In this document: positions 53,449-61,674 of the stretch, in pieces | Position numbering within the stretch: the stretch's first letter is position 1 | How the letters are laid out: every line of letters begins with the position of its first letter | NCBI GenBank assembly: GCA_020073445.1 | Contig: JAIQFE010000025.1 | Coordinates: forward strand, 1-64,000 | Source of the DNA: Terriglobia bacterium | Lineage (GTDB): Bacteria; Acidobacteriota; Terriglobia; Bryobacterales; Bryobacteraceae | Direction of reading: 5' to 3' | Length of the DNA: 64,000 nucleotides | The notes under the pieces: generated by a model | What the model was told of the DNA's origin: nothing | The model's database searches: none | The model's input: the letters and a program-made list of their open reading frames with translations, nothing else | Position numbers and translations under genes: made by a program

Positions 53449-53859
53449 ATGCGCGCCCTGCAGATTATTCTCGGTGTAGTTCTGGTCGGGGGCTTGATCG
53501 CTACCGTCTGGTTCATGCTCACCGCGCCAACCACGCCGCCGGCTCCGGCCCCGAAGGCGGTGCCCGTCGAAACCGCACCACTCCGGACCGACATCCCGCC
53601 GCCGGAAACCATCGTTTTCGACAACAAGTACGGCAAGTCCACGTTCACCCATAAGCTGCACTATGAGCGGGTGAATGGCGATTGCACCGTCTGCCACACC
53701 AAAATCTTTCCGCAGTCCCGGGCTCCCATCAACTACGGAAAAGCCCTGCACCGGGCGGCCGAGGCCGAAGGAACCGCCTGCGCAAGCTGCCATCGGGTGG
53801 GGGGAACTTCCTTCGCCGCTGACAGCCACTGCGTTAAGTGCCACGAACCAAAGCAGTAA
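53449..53859 (+). CDS. Membrane-anchored triheme cytochrome c (c7/c3-like)
   Basis: 136 residues. One N-terminal membrane helix (5-23), a Pro/Ala linker, then three heme motifs: CTVCH (79-83), CASCH (111-115) and CVKCH (128-132). FTHKLHYERVNGDC, with histidines as distal ligands, is typical of the cytochrome c7/c3 superfamily (three hemes, bis-His). It likely carries electrons on the periplasmic face. First gene of the 14-gene run that contains the sigma factor and the ccm genes; the sigma gene starts 40 bp downstream. Confidence 0.9.
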   Translation: MRALQIILGVVLVGGLIATVWFMLTAPTTPPAPAPKAVPVETAPLRTDIPPPETIVFDNKYGKSTFTHKLHYERVNGDCTVCHTKIFPQSRAPINYGKALHRAAEAEGTACASCHRVGGTSFAADSHCVKCHEPKQ

Positions 53860-53899
53860 AGTCCAAGGGGTGTAGAGTGGAGGTGTAGCGTGGCCTCCC

Positions 53900-54568
53900 A
53901 TGCCTCCCAACGAAAAACAAGGGAAGAAACCTCCGGCCTCCGGCGTCATACCAAGTGATTTAGGCATGGTCCTGGACTTGGGTCACCGCGACGTGAATCA
54001 CCTTGATGTGATACAGGCCTGTCAACGTGGTGACGAGGATGCCTTTCGTGTGCTCTTTGAAACTCATAAGGATCGGGTCTACTCCATCGCGCTTCGTTAT
54101 GCGGGGGATTCGGCGGCCGCGATGGATATCGCCCAGGATACGTTCCTGAAGCTTCTATCGAGCATCCAGCAGTTCCGGGGGGATGCGAGCTTCGAATCCT
54201 GGCTGTACCGGCTGGTGGTGAACGCTTGCCTGGATTATCACCGCAAGCGGCGGCGGTTTTTGCCCTTGTTGGACGACGCGCTCGACGTGTTCCGTGCGCC
54301 CCGGGAAAGCACTTTGCATGACCTGCTCCGGGAAGAGCAGGAGGAACGTGTCCAGCAGGTAGTGGCCCAGTTGCCCGAAGAACAGCGGATCGTAGTGGTG
54401 ATGCGTTATACCGAAGGCCTCTCGTATGAAGAAATCGCGGACGCGTTGGGTTGCCGCAGAGGCACCGTAGCGTCGCGTCTGAACCGCGCCCACAAGGCGC
54501 TGGAGCGGCGGCTATCGAATCTTCGAAAGGTAAGACAGGGACAGGGAACGGTAGAGCAGGAAAGGTAA
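53900..54568 (+). CDS. ECF-type RNA polymerase sigma factor
   Basis: 222 residues. Region 2 (about 38-110) has DEDAFRVLFETHKDRVYSIALRYAG, DIAQDTFLKLLSSIQQFRGDASFESWLYRLVVNACLDYHRKR; region 4 (about 150-205) has LPEEQRIVVVMRYTEGLSYEEIADALGCRRGTVASRLNRAHKAL. The 30-residue N-terminal extension is unusual but hydrophilic. It directs transcription of a small regulon. The gene 7 bp downstream is a membrane protein in the position of an anti-sigma factor. Target genes could be the flanking cytochrome and ccm genes. Confidence 0.95.
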   Translation: MPPNEKQGKKPPASGVIPSDLGMVLDLGHRDVNHLDVIQACQRGDEDAFRVLFETHKDRVYSIALRYAGDSAAAMDIAQDTFLKLLSSIQQFRGDASFESWLYRLVVNACLDYHRKRRRFLPLLDDALDVFRAPRESTLHDLLREEQEERVQQVVAQLPEEQRIVVVMRYTEGLSYEEIADALGCRRGTVASRLNRAHKALERRLSNLRKVRQGQGTVEQER

Positions 54569-54575
54569 GACGGCA

Positions 54576-55196
54576 ATGAAGAACGACTGGAACGAGCCCG
54601 AACTGAGCCGGCATCTTGGCCCGGTCAAGGCGCCCGACGAGCTCTGGGACCGCGTGCACGGCGCCCAGACAGTTCATCAGTTGCGGCCTAGCCGTGGAAT
54701 GACGTGGCAGTGGGCCGCAGCCGCGCTGGCAACCGTAGCGGTCGTCGCGGGAATCACGGTCTGGCAGAATCGCGACCTCAGCGGTGAGGAACGCGCTGTC
54801 CGAGCGTTGAGCCGCACGCCGGAGCAATTGGAATTTCGCTCGGAAAACCTGACCGAGGTCCGAACCTGGGTTAAATCCGGAACCGGTCTCGATGTTCCCA
54901 TGCCGGGTCACACTTCCCCGGCGGTCCGCATGATCGGAGCCCATGTAAATCGTGCCGGCGTCCCGACGGCGGAGATCGCCTATCGGGTGGGCGATGCGGA
55001 CGTGTCGCTGGTGGTATCCAAGATCCCCATGGACGGCGATGGGCGGCATCAGTTCGTAAAGAGCGGTTCCTACCACGGGTCCAGCTTCCAGTCCTGGACC
55101 ATGCGTGGCCAGATGTACACTATTGCTTCGGCCGATGCCAAGGTGGGATGCCTCCTGTGCCATAGCGCGGGAGCTCCCCGGACGAGCGTGAACTGA
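54576..55196 (+). CDS. Putative anti-sigma factor with extracytoplasmic c-type heme motif
   Basis: 206 residues. A short cytoplasmic N-terminus with APDELWDRVH (a motif I associate with acidobacterial anti-sigma proteins), one membrane helix (43-63), and an extracytoplasmic domain (64-206). That domain is beta-rich and has no zinc-anti-sigma HxxxCxxC motif, but ends with a canonical heme-binding site CLLCH (192-196) followed by SAGAPR. Heme would be covalently attached after export by the Ccm machinery encoded downstream. Position after an ECF sigma gene and single-span topology support the anti-sigma role; heme as the sensed group is inference. Confidence 0.7.
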   Translation: MKNDWNEPELSRHLGPVKAPDELWDRVHGAQTVHQLRPSRGMTWQWAAAALATVAVVAGITVWQNRDLSGEERAVRALSRTPEQLEFRSENLTEVRTWVKSGTGLDVPMPGHTSPAVRMIGAHVNRAGVPTAEIAYRVGDADVSLVVSKIPMDGDGRHQFVKSGSYHGSSFQSWTMRGQMYTIASADAKVGCLLCHSAGAPRTSVN

Positions 55197-55253
55197 TGAC
55201 GTTAAGCGGTATACTGGTATCGATCGAAGTACGTACTGGGCGAGGGATTTCCG

Positions 55254-55685
55254 ATGCATAAGAACATCAAGTTTGGCCTGATTATCGTCGTGATTCTGGG
55301 CACCCTGGGATGGCTCGCGGCCGGAGGCATCAGCCAGACCGCCAGCTACTACAAGGAAATCGCCGAGCTGAATAAACTCGCGCCCAGCGAAAAGGTCGAC
55401 AAGCGCCTGCGCGTGGGCGGGGACGTCGAGCTCAACTCGATCAGCCGCGAGGGGCGTGACGTGCATTTCGTCCTGGTCCAGGAAAAAGACGGCGTGAAGA
55501 ACCGCCTGAACGTTGTCTACAGCGGAATCGATCCGCTGCCCGATACGTTCAAGGACAACGCACCGTGCCAGGCTCTGGTCGATGGCAAGCTCGGCTCCGA
55601 TAACGTGTTTCACGCCACCAAGCTCCAGGCGAAGTGCGCTTCGAAGTATGAAGCCAAGCCGGTGGCTCCGCTCACTCGCGGTTAA
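55254..55685 (+). CDS. ccmE: Cytochrome c-type biogenesis protein CcmE (CxxxY variant)
   Basis: 143 residues. CcmE is the periplasmic heme chaperone of System I, with an N-terminal membrane helix (6-25) and an OB-fold beta barrel (RLRVGGDVELNSI, HFVLVQEKDGVKNRLNVVYSGIDPLPDTFKDN, GKLGSDNVFHATKLQAKCASKYE). The residue that binds heme covalently is normally His in HxxxY (E. coli H130). Here the same place has Cys128 with Tyr132, the CxxxY variant known in archaea and some Desulfovibrio. Followed 22 bp later by ccmF. Confidence 0.92.
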   Translation: MHKNIKFGLIIVVILGTLGWLAAGGISQTASYYKEIAELNKLAPSEKVDKRLRVGGDVELNSISREGRDVHFVLVQEKDGVKNRLNVVYSGIDPLPDTFKDNAPCQALVDGKLGSDNVFHATKLQAKCASKYEAKPVAPLTRG

Positions 55686-55707
55686 ACTTTTCTTCGGAAT
55701 CTAAACT

Positions 55708-57747
55708 ATGGAAAATATCGGCGCGTTGGCGATTCTCCTCGCGTTCTGTTTCGCCGTGTACGCGATCATCGGATCGCTGGTGGGGAAATGGGCGAAGCGT
55801 CCGTTCCTGGCTCTGAGCGCGCAGCGCGCGGTCTACTCGGTGTGGGCCCTGCTGACCTCGGCGGTCGGGATTCTCCTCTACTCGCTGATCAAGGGCGATT
55901 ACCGGATGGCCTATGTGTGGGCCACCAGCAATCACACCATGGAGCTGCAGTACAAGGTGGCGGCCTGGTGGGGCGGCCAGGAAGGCTCGCTGCTGTTGTG
56001 GTCCTGGCTGCTGGCGACCTACAGCGCGATCATCGTCTTCCAAAACCGCCGCAAGTTCCGCGACATGATGCCGTACGTGGTCGGGGTGCTGATGTTCACC
56101 CAGACCTTCTTCCTGATCCTGAACGGATTCGTGGCGAGTCCCTTCAAGATGATCGCCGCCGGCCGCGGCATCGTCGATATCGGCGACGGCCAGGGATTGA
56201 ATCCGCTGCTCCAATACTGGACCATGGTGATCCATCCGCCCATGCTGTATCTGGGCTACGTCGGATTCATCGCGCCGTTTGCGTTTGCGATCGCGTCACT
56301 GGCCACCAAGCAGCCCGGAGATGAGTGGATCAAGACCACCCGCCGATGGACGCTGGTCACCTGGATGTTCCAGACCACCGGCGTTCTGCTCGGTATGGGC
56401 TGGGCATACGCGGTACTCGGATGGGGCGGCTACTGGGGATGGGATCCAGTGGAGAACGCTTCGCTACTACCTTGGATTACAGCGACTGCCTTCTTACATT
56501 CAGTCATGATGCAGGAAAAGAAGGGCATGATGAAGGTCTGGAACATGGTGCTGGTTTCCTCCACCTTCTTCCTGTGCATCTTCGGAACATTCCTTACCCG
56601 TAGTGGCGTGGTCCAGTCGGTACACGCATTCTCGGAAGGCCCCATCGGGAAGTATTTCGTCGGCTTCCTGGCAATCGGCATCACTTTGACGGTGTACCTG
56701 ATCCTCAGCCGCCTGGAATACCTCAAGAGCGAATCGCAGATGGAGAGCGTTCTCTCCCGCGAATCGAGCTTCATGTTCAATAACCTGATTCTGCTCGCGG
56801 GTTGCTTCGCGGTGCTCTGGGGCACTCTGTTCCCGGTGATCACCGAAGCCATCATGGGCGAGAAGATCAGCGTCGATAAGCCGTTCTTCAATCGCGTGAA
56901 CATTCCCATCGGCATGTTCCTGCTGCTGCTCACCGGAGTCGGTCCGCTGATCGCCTGGCGCCGCAGCTCGTTCGAAAGCCTGAAGCGGGCGTTTATGTGG
57001 CCGGCCCTCTCGGGCTTGTTCGTGTCCGCGGCCTTGTTCGCGGCCGGGATCCGCAGCTTCTACGCGCTGATGTCCTTCGGGCTGTGCGCGTTCGTGCTGA
57101 TTACCGTCGCGATCGAGTTCTTCAAGGGCGCGAGAGCGATCAGCGGCAAGAGCGGAAAGAACCTGCTGGTCTCGATGTTCGAGCTGACGCATCGCAACAC
57201 ACGCCGGTACGGCGGGTATCTGGTGCACGTCGGCATCGTGATCCTGTTCGTGGGATTCACGGGGGCGGCTTTCAATCAGGACACCACCGTGGAACTGCCG
57301 CAGGGCGGATCGATGACCCTGGGCGCATATACGCTTAAGGTCGTCGGATTCGAAGAGGGCGAGAACGAGAACTACAGCTGGGGCCGGCCTAAGATCGCGG
57401 TGACCAAGTACGGCGAAGAGCTCCCCATGATGATGCCGGAGCAGCGCTTCTACTTCGCATCCCAGACGCCGACGCATGAAATCGCTCTGCGCCGCCGCCT
57501 GAACGAAGACCTCTATATCAACTACGCCGGGCCCGGAACCAACAACAGCAACGTCATCCTGCAGGTGTACGTGAATCCGCTGGTGAGCTGGGTGTGGATC
57601 GGCTACTGGGTGGTGCTGTTCGGCACCATCATCTGCCTGATCCCGAGCAAGACCAAGCTGGTGTTCCCGAGAACGGAAGTCGTGGGCATGACCAGCAAGC
57701 ACGCAGGCAAGCCCGCGCAAGTCGGAACGAATGAAAACGAAAGCTAG
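55708..57747 (+). CDS. ccmF: Heme lyase CcmF
   Basis: 679 residues with about 14-15 membrane helices. CcmF ligates heme to apocytochrome CxxCH motifs. The WWD heme-handling signature is in GGYWGWDPVENASLLPWITATAFLHS near 238-260. Conserved WGGQEGSLLLWSWLLATYS near 87 and the GIVILFVGFTGAAF segment near 510 also fit. A soluble loop before the last helix (about 530-630) matches the family. The 3' end overlaps ccmH by 17 bp. Confidence 0.96.
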   Translation: MENIGALAILLAFCFAVYAIIGSLVGKWAKRPFLALSAQRAVYSVWALLTSAVGILLYSLIKGDYRMAYVWATSNHTMELQYKVAAWWGGQEGSLLLWSWLLATYSAIIVFQNRRKFRDMMPYVVGVLMFTQTFFLILNGFVASPFKMIAAGRGIVDIGDGQGLNPLLQYWTMVIHPPMLYLGYVGFIAPFAFAIASLATKQPGDEWIKTTRRWTLVTWMFQTTGVLLGMGWAYAVLGWGGYWGWDPVENASLLPWITATAFLHSVMMQEKKGMMKVWNMVLVSSTFFLCIFGTFLTRSGVVQSVHAFSEGPIGKYFVGFLAIGITLTVYLILSRLEYLKSESQMESVLSRESSFMFNNLILLAGCFAVLWGTLFPVITEAIMGEKISVDKPFFNRVNIPIGMFLLLLTGVGPLIAWRRSSFESLKRAFMWPALSGLFVSAALFAAGIRSFYALMSFGLCAFVLITVAIEFFKGARAISGKSGKNLLVSMFELTHRNTRRYGGYLVHVGIVILFVGFTGAAFNQDTTVELPQGGSMTLGAYTLKVVGFEEGENENYSWGRPKIAVTKYGEELPMMMPEQRFYFASQTPTHEIALRRRLNEDLYINYAGPGTNNSNVILQVYVNPLVSWVWIGYWVVLFGTIICLIPSKTKLVFPRTEVVGMTSKHAGKPAQVGTNENES

Positions 57748-58195
57748 TCTACTGGTGCTCCTGGCCACGGCCCTGTGCCTGGCCCAGAGCGCCACCGAAT
57801 ACGAAAGTCCGGCGGTGAATCACATCGCCGGCATGCTCAACTGCAATTGCGGATGCCATCTGCGCATGGACTGCGTAATGCCGCCCACGGGAATCTGCCC
57901 GGTGTGTAAGGCCGCCAAGATTCGCATCGCGAACATGAAGAAGGAAGGCAAATCGGACCAGCAGGTCCTGGACCAGTTTGTCGCCGAAAACGGCGCCAGC
58001 GTTCTGGCGGTTTCGCCTGGCCCGTTCGGAAACGCGGCCCCCTATCTCGCGCTCGCCCTAGGGCTGGGCGTAGTGTTATTGGCGATCCGGTATTACCGCC
58101 ACGTTCGCCCCGCACCGGCAGTTCCCGCCGGAGACGATGCCGCGCTCTCGCGTTATCATGATCAAATCGAAAAAGATCTGTCCAAGCTTGATTAG
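57731..58195 (+). CDS. ccmH: Cytochrome c-type biogenesis protein CcmH, atypical cysteine motif
   Basis: 154 residues: signal peptide or membrane helix (1-19), a periplasmic three-helix-bundle domain and a C-terminal helix (about 97-117), then a short basic/acidic tail. CcmH normally has LRCxxCQ; here the site reads MLNCNCGCHLRMDC with C38, C40, C42, C48 and then CPVC (C56, C59). The EGKSDQQVLDQFVAENGASVLA segment is typical. It should keep apocytochrome cysteines reduced for ligation by CcmF. The extra cysteines may form additional thiol pairs or bind metal. Confidence 0.85.
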   Translation: MKTKASLLVLLATALCLAQSATEYESPAVNHIAGMLNCNCGCHLRMDCVMPPTGICPVCKAAKIRIANMKKEGKSDQQVLDQFVAENGASVLAVSPGPFGNAAPYLALALGLGVVLLAIRYYRHVRPAPAVPAGDDAALSRYHDQIEKDLSKLD

Positions 58196-58229
58196 GATCG
58201 GGCTGGAATAAAGGGCAAGCTGGACTAGT

Positions 58230-59480
58230 ATGCCGTTCCGCAGCGAGTTCATTTCCGGAGTGTGCGCAGCCACATGGTTGGCCGCTCTGGGAGCCGCTCC
58301 AAGTGTGGCGCAAGGTGTGGCGCAACCGGCGCGTAAGGATCCCGTCAGCCGACTGGAGACGCGGCTCGAACGCGGGGAAGCGGCTTTGCATTTTCATCCC
58401 GGGAGTGGAGGATATCTGCCCAACCTCCTCCGAGAATTGGATATCAACGTCGACTCGCAAGTGCTGGTTTTTTCCAAGACCAGTCTCCAGCAGGACCACA
58501 TTTCGCCGCGAAATCCGCGTGCGATTTACTTCAACGACACCGTCTCCGTAGGATCGGTCCCCGGCGGCAAACTCCTGGAACTGGCGTCTCTAGACCCCGT
58601 CCGCGGAGTTGTGTTTCACACCCTCGACGTGCAGGAATCCGCCGAGCCGCGATTCAAGAGCAAAGTTGAGGAATGCACTATGTGCCACAACTCCGTCAGC
58701 ACTTTTGCTCCCGGGTTGATGGTTGCGACAGTGTATCCCGGGCCGGATGGAGCCCCCATTTATCTGGGAGCGAAATCCCTTTTCAACACCACGGATGATC
58801 GATCCCCTTTTGAAAGCCGCTGGGGCGGATGGTACGTGACGGGGACTCATGGGTCACAACACCATATGGGCAACACGGTGGCGATTGATTCGAGCCATCC
58901 GCTCGAAATGGACGAGGCGGGCACGCAGAATCGCCGCACGCTAACGGACAAGATCGATGTGAGCCAGTATTTAACTTCGACCAGTGACATCGTGGCGCTG
59001 ATGACACTGGAGCATCAGACTCAGATGACCAATCTGATCACCAGTATTGCCGCGAGAACTCGCGCGCAAAGTGTTAAGCCCAACGTCAAGTCCGATGCGG
59101 GGATGACCGCAGCCATCGAAGAACTGGTGAATTATATGCTCTTCATCGACGAAGCTCCCCTGCGCGAACCTGTAGCGGGCGTATCGACATTCACAAAAAC
59201 CTTCCCCCAGCGAGGACCGCGCGACCGCCAGGGCCGATCCCTGCGCGATTTCGATCTTCAGCGGCGCCTGTTCCGGTATCCTGTCAGCTACATGATTTAC
59301 TCCGAGTCTTTCGACGCGCTTCCCGATCCCATACGGGAGCAGATACTCAAGCGGGTTTTCGATGTCCTGGCCGCGGACGAAAGCGGTGACCGGCGCGCCG
59401 CTTTGGAAATTCTGGTGGATACCAAGCCGAATTTGCCCGAGTATTGGAAGAGCGCCAGCCTGAGGCATCCGACAAGATAA
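58230..59480 (+). CDS. Secreted monoheme protein of unknown function in the ccm cluster
   Basis: 416 residues with a signal peptide (about 1-28, ending SVAQG). A single heme motif CTMCHN at 149-153 is placed in EECTMCHNSVSTFAPG. Other notable segments: AIYFNDTVSVGSVPGG, LGAKSLFNTTDDRSPFESRWGGWYVTGTHGSQHHMGN, and a helical C-terminal half (TSDIVALMTLEHQTQMTNLI). No known domain beyond the heme site. The stop overlaps the next start by one base. It may be a substrate or an accessory factor of the maturation machinery. Confidence 0.7.
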   Translation: MPFRSEFISGVCAATWLAALGAAPSVAQGVAQPARKDPVSRLETRLERGEAALHFHPGSGGYLPNLLRELDINVDSQVLVFSKTSLQQDHISPRNPRAIYFNDTVSVGSVPGGKLLELASLDPVRGVVFHTLDVQESAEPRFKSKVEECTMCHNSVSTFAPGLMVATVYPGPDGAPIYLGAKSLFNTTDDRSPFESRWGGWYVTGTHGSQHHMGNTVAIDSSHPLEMDEAGTQNRRTLTDKIDVSQYLTSTSDIVALMTLEHQTQMTNLITSIAARTRAQSVKPNVKSDAGMTAAIEELVNYMLFIDEAPLREPVAGVSTFTKTFPQRGPRDRQGRSLRDFDLQRRLFRYPVSYMIYSESFDALPDPIREQILKRVFDVLAADESGDRRAALEILVDTKPNLPEYWKSASLRHPTR

Positions 59481-59872
59481 TGCTGCTCGCCGCTGCCATC
59501 CTACTCATCGCGGTCACCGTGCTGTTCACATTTTCCATTCGCGATAAGGACATGCCGGCTCCCGAGCCGCTCTCCCCTACCCGTCACCTGGATGAGCGCC
59601 GCGCCGCGATCTATGAGAACCTGCGCGATCTGCAATTCGAATATCGCGTCGGCAAACTCTCCGACGCGGATTATCAGCAGACCAAGGTCGGGTTGCAGAA
59701 GGAACTGGCGGGAGTGCTGGCGGAGATCGAAAAGGTGAGTTCCGGTGCTCCGCCGACACCAGTGAAGGTGGAGACTCCTAAAGTTACGCCTGGAACCGTC
59801 TGCCCGCATTGCAGTGCGACTTTTCCCCAACCTTTGAAGTTCTGCGGCGAGTGCGGCAAGGAGATGTCATGA
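59480..59872 (+). CDS. Small membrane protein with C-terminal zinc ribbon
   Basis: 130 residues from ATG 59480, which shares one base with the preceding stop. One membrane helix (about 2-18), an alpha-helical region (HLDERRAAIYENLRDLQFEYRVGKLSDADYQQTKVGLQKEL, about 35-80), a Pro-rich linker and a zinc ribbon CPHC...CGEC (C108, C111, C122, C125). The helical part resembles the CcmI/CycH N-terminal motif (DLEFDYRVGKLSEEDY), so it may be a reduced CcmI-like assembly factor. Overlaps the next gene by 4 bp. Confidence 0.75.
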   Translation: MLLAAAILLIAVTVLFTFSIRDKDMPAPEPLSPTRHLDERRAAIYENLRDLQFEYRVGKLSDADYQQTKVGLQKELAGVLAEIEKVSSGAPPTPVKVETPKVTPGTVCPHCSATFPQPLKFCGECGKEMS

Positions 59873-60864
59873 GGTTCCGCATAGCAGCATTCTGTCTCCT
59901 GACTCCTGTCTCCTGTCTGTTCGGAGCCATCGAAGGCACCGTAATCAACGGAACCACCGGCAAGCCGGAGCCTTCCGTCAAAGTCTCGCTGGTCCAGCCT
60001 GGCGCAGGCGGGATGCAGGCCATCGCCACGAGCATTTCGGATGCGAACGGCAAGTTCAGCATCGACCACGATCTTCCGCCGCCGCCCGCGCTGCTGCAGG
60101 CTGACTACAAGGGCGTCCAATACACCCAGGTTCAGCCGCCCGGACGTCCGACTACGGGAATCCAGTTCCAGATATTCGAAGCCGCCGCGAAGCAGCCGCA
60201 AGGGTATCAGATGGCGCATCTGATCATGATTGAGCCGAGTCCGACCTCGCTCGAAATCAGCGAAACGTTTCTGATCCGCAACGAATCCACCGTCACGTTT
60301 CAGGATTCCTCCAACGGCACGGCCCTGTTCTATCCGCCCAAGGGCGCCGGCGACACGGTGCAGGTGAGCGTGACGCCGCCCACGCAGATGACGATCCAGC
60401 GGCAAGCTGTGAAAGCCGCCAAGCCCGGCTCGTTCAAGATCGACTATCCGGCGCGGCCCGGCGAGACACGTTTCGACATGCACTACACGCTGCCGGCATC
60501 GGACAGCTTCTCGACCAAGGTCGTCCAGGGCGATCGCCCCACCATGGTGGTCACTCCGGTCTCCGTTCACCTTACGGGCGAAGGCATTAAGGAAGCCGGC
60601 GTCGCACAGGACGTGCAAGCCCGGCTGTATGAAGTGATGGGGACTTCCTTCGACGTCAAGATCGACGGCACCGGGTCGATCCGCGACCGGCAGCAGAGCA
60701 ACGCGCCCGAAGAAGACACGGGCCAGCCCAAGACCACGGAAATCCTGGCGAGGATCTACGATCAGGAGCTCTTAGGTGTGCGGACGATGTACTGGGTACT
60801 GGGCCTCACGTTCGGAATTCTGGCGCTGGGCGGCACACTTCTCTTCCGCAAGGGCGCGGCGTGA
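59869..60864 (+). CDS. Secreted carboxypeptidase-regulatory-like membrane protein of the ccm cluster
   Basis: 331 residues from ATG 59869. Signal peptide (1-19, ending CLFGA), then a carboxypeptidase-regulatory beta sandwich (IEGTVINGTTGKPEPSVKVSLVQ, about 20-115), a second beta region (LEISETFLIRNESTVTFQDS, about 135-285), and a C-terminal membrane helix (about 305-326). No catalytic motif. It overlaps the zinc-ribbon gene and ccmA by 4 bp on either side, so the three are tightly coupled and presumably act in one process. Function not known. Confidence 0.7.
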   Translation: MRFRIAAFCLLTPVSCLFGAIEGTVINGTTGKPEPSVKVSLVQPGAGGMQAIATSISDANGKFSIDHDLPPPPALLQADYKGVQYTQVQPPGRPTTGIQFQIFEAAAKQPQGYQMAHLIMIEPSPTSLEISETFLIRNESTVTFQDSSNGTALFYPPKGAGDTVQVSVTPPTQMTIQRQAVKAAKPGSFKIDYPARPGETRFDMHYTLPASDSFSTKVVQGDRPTMVVTPVSVHLTGEGIKEAGVAQDVQARLYEVMGTSFDVKIDGTGSIRDRQQSNAPEEDTGQPKTTEILARIYDQELLGVRTMYWVLGLTFGILALGGTLLFRKGAA

Positions 60865-61559
60865 ACGCGTTAGAGATCACTGACGTCTGGAAATATTACG
60901 GCGACTTCCCTGCCCTCCGCTCGGTGGGTTTGAACATCGCGCCCGGGTCCACCATGGCGCTGCTTGGCCGCAATGGGGCCGGCAAGACCACTCTCTTGCG
61001 GATCATTGCCGGACTTTCCCGGCCTTCGCGCGGGTCGGTCAAGATTCAAGGCGCTGATGCCCGCGATCAGGCGACACGGCAGCGTATCGGAGTGCTCGGG
61101 CATGGAATCGCTCTGTATGAAGAGCTTTCGGCAATCGAGAATTTGACGCTGTTCGGGCGGCTGTACGGATTACCCGACACCCGCAAGCGCGCGGACGAAA
61201 TGCTGGAGCGAGTGGGTCTCGCGCGCGTCCGCGATGGCCTGGCCCGCGAGTTTTCCCGCGGCATGCGCCAGCGCCTGGCCGTCGGCCGGGCTTTCTTGCA
61301 CGATCCCGAAGTCCTCTTGCTGGATGAACCGTTCACGGCGCTGGATGACCGGGCGATCGCGGTACTCCAGTCGATGATCCAAAGCATGCGCGATCGCGGG
61401 CGGACGATCGTCATGTCCACGCACCAGCTGCGCGAGGCCCTGGAGCTGGCGTCGCACGTCGCGCTGCTGCAGCGCGGCCAGATCGTGCATACAGGCGAGC
61501 GCACGCCGCAGATGCTCGAGGATACGGGATGGTTGTACAGGACCTATGGCGACAACTGA
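60861..61559 (+). CDS. ccmA: Heme exporter ATP-binding protein CcmA
   Basis: 232 residues from GTG 60861. ABC ATPase: Walker A LLGRNGAGKTTLLRI near 34-48, Q-loop region IGVLGHGIALYEEL, signature region EFSRGMRQRLAVGRAF near 132 (a divergent LSGGQ), Walker B VLLLDEPFTALD near 155 and switch His in STHQ. With CcmB and CcmC it powers release of heme-loaded CcmE. Assigned as CcmA because it lies directly before ccmB/ccmC. A 129-bp palindromic region separates it from ccmB. Confidence 0.9.
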   Translation: MNALEITDVWKYYGDFPALRSVGLNIAPGSTMALLGRNGAGKTTLLRIIAGLSRPSRGSVKIQGADARDQATRQRIGVLGHGIALYEELSAIENLTLFGRLYGLPDTRKRADEMLERVGLARVRDGLAREFSRGMRQRLAVGRAFLHDPEVLLLDEPFTALDDRAIAVLQSMIQSMRDRGRTIVMSTHQLREALELASHVALLQRGQIVHTGERTPQMLEDTGWLYRTYGDN

Positions 61560-61563
61560 CGGT

Positions 61564-61674
61564 GGTGGCGCACGCACTCGTGCGTGCCGCGTCGAGACTC
61601 TTCTCGACGCCTGTTGCGCCGCACGGAGAGGTATCGACACGAGTGTCGATACGGCACGCACCAGTGCGTGCGCC
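61564..61674. repeat. Array of four palindromes between ccmA and ccmB
   Basis: Four perfect hairpins in about 100 bp: GCACGCAC-TC-GTGCGTGC (61570-61587), GCGTCGAGA-CTCT-TCTCGACGC (61589-61610), GTATCGACAC-GA-GTGTCGATAC (61631-61652) and GCACGCAC-CA-GTGCGTGC (61654-61671). The first and fourth have identical arms, so the whole block can also fold as one large inverted repeat. No coding potential. It interrupts an otherwise tight operon. Confidence 0.85.

Noticed and set aside
53946-55613. A 555-codon minus-strand open frame across the sigma, anti-sigma and ccmE genes
   Set aside because: Antisense shadow of well-supported genes caused by high GC third positions; its translation has no domain pattern.
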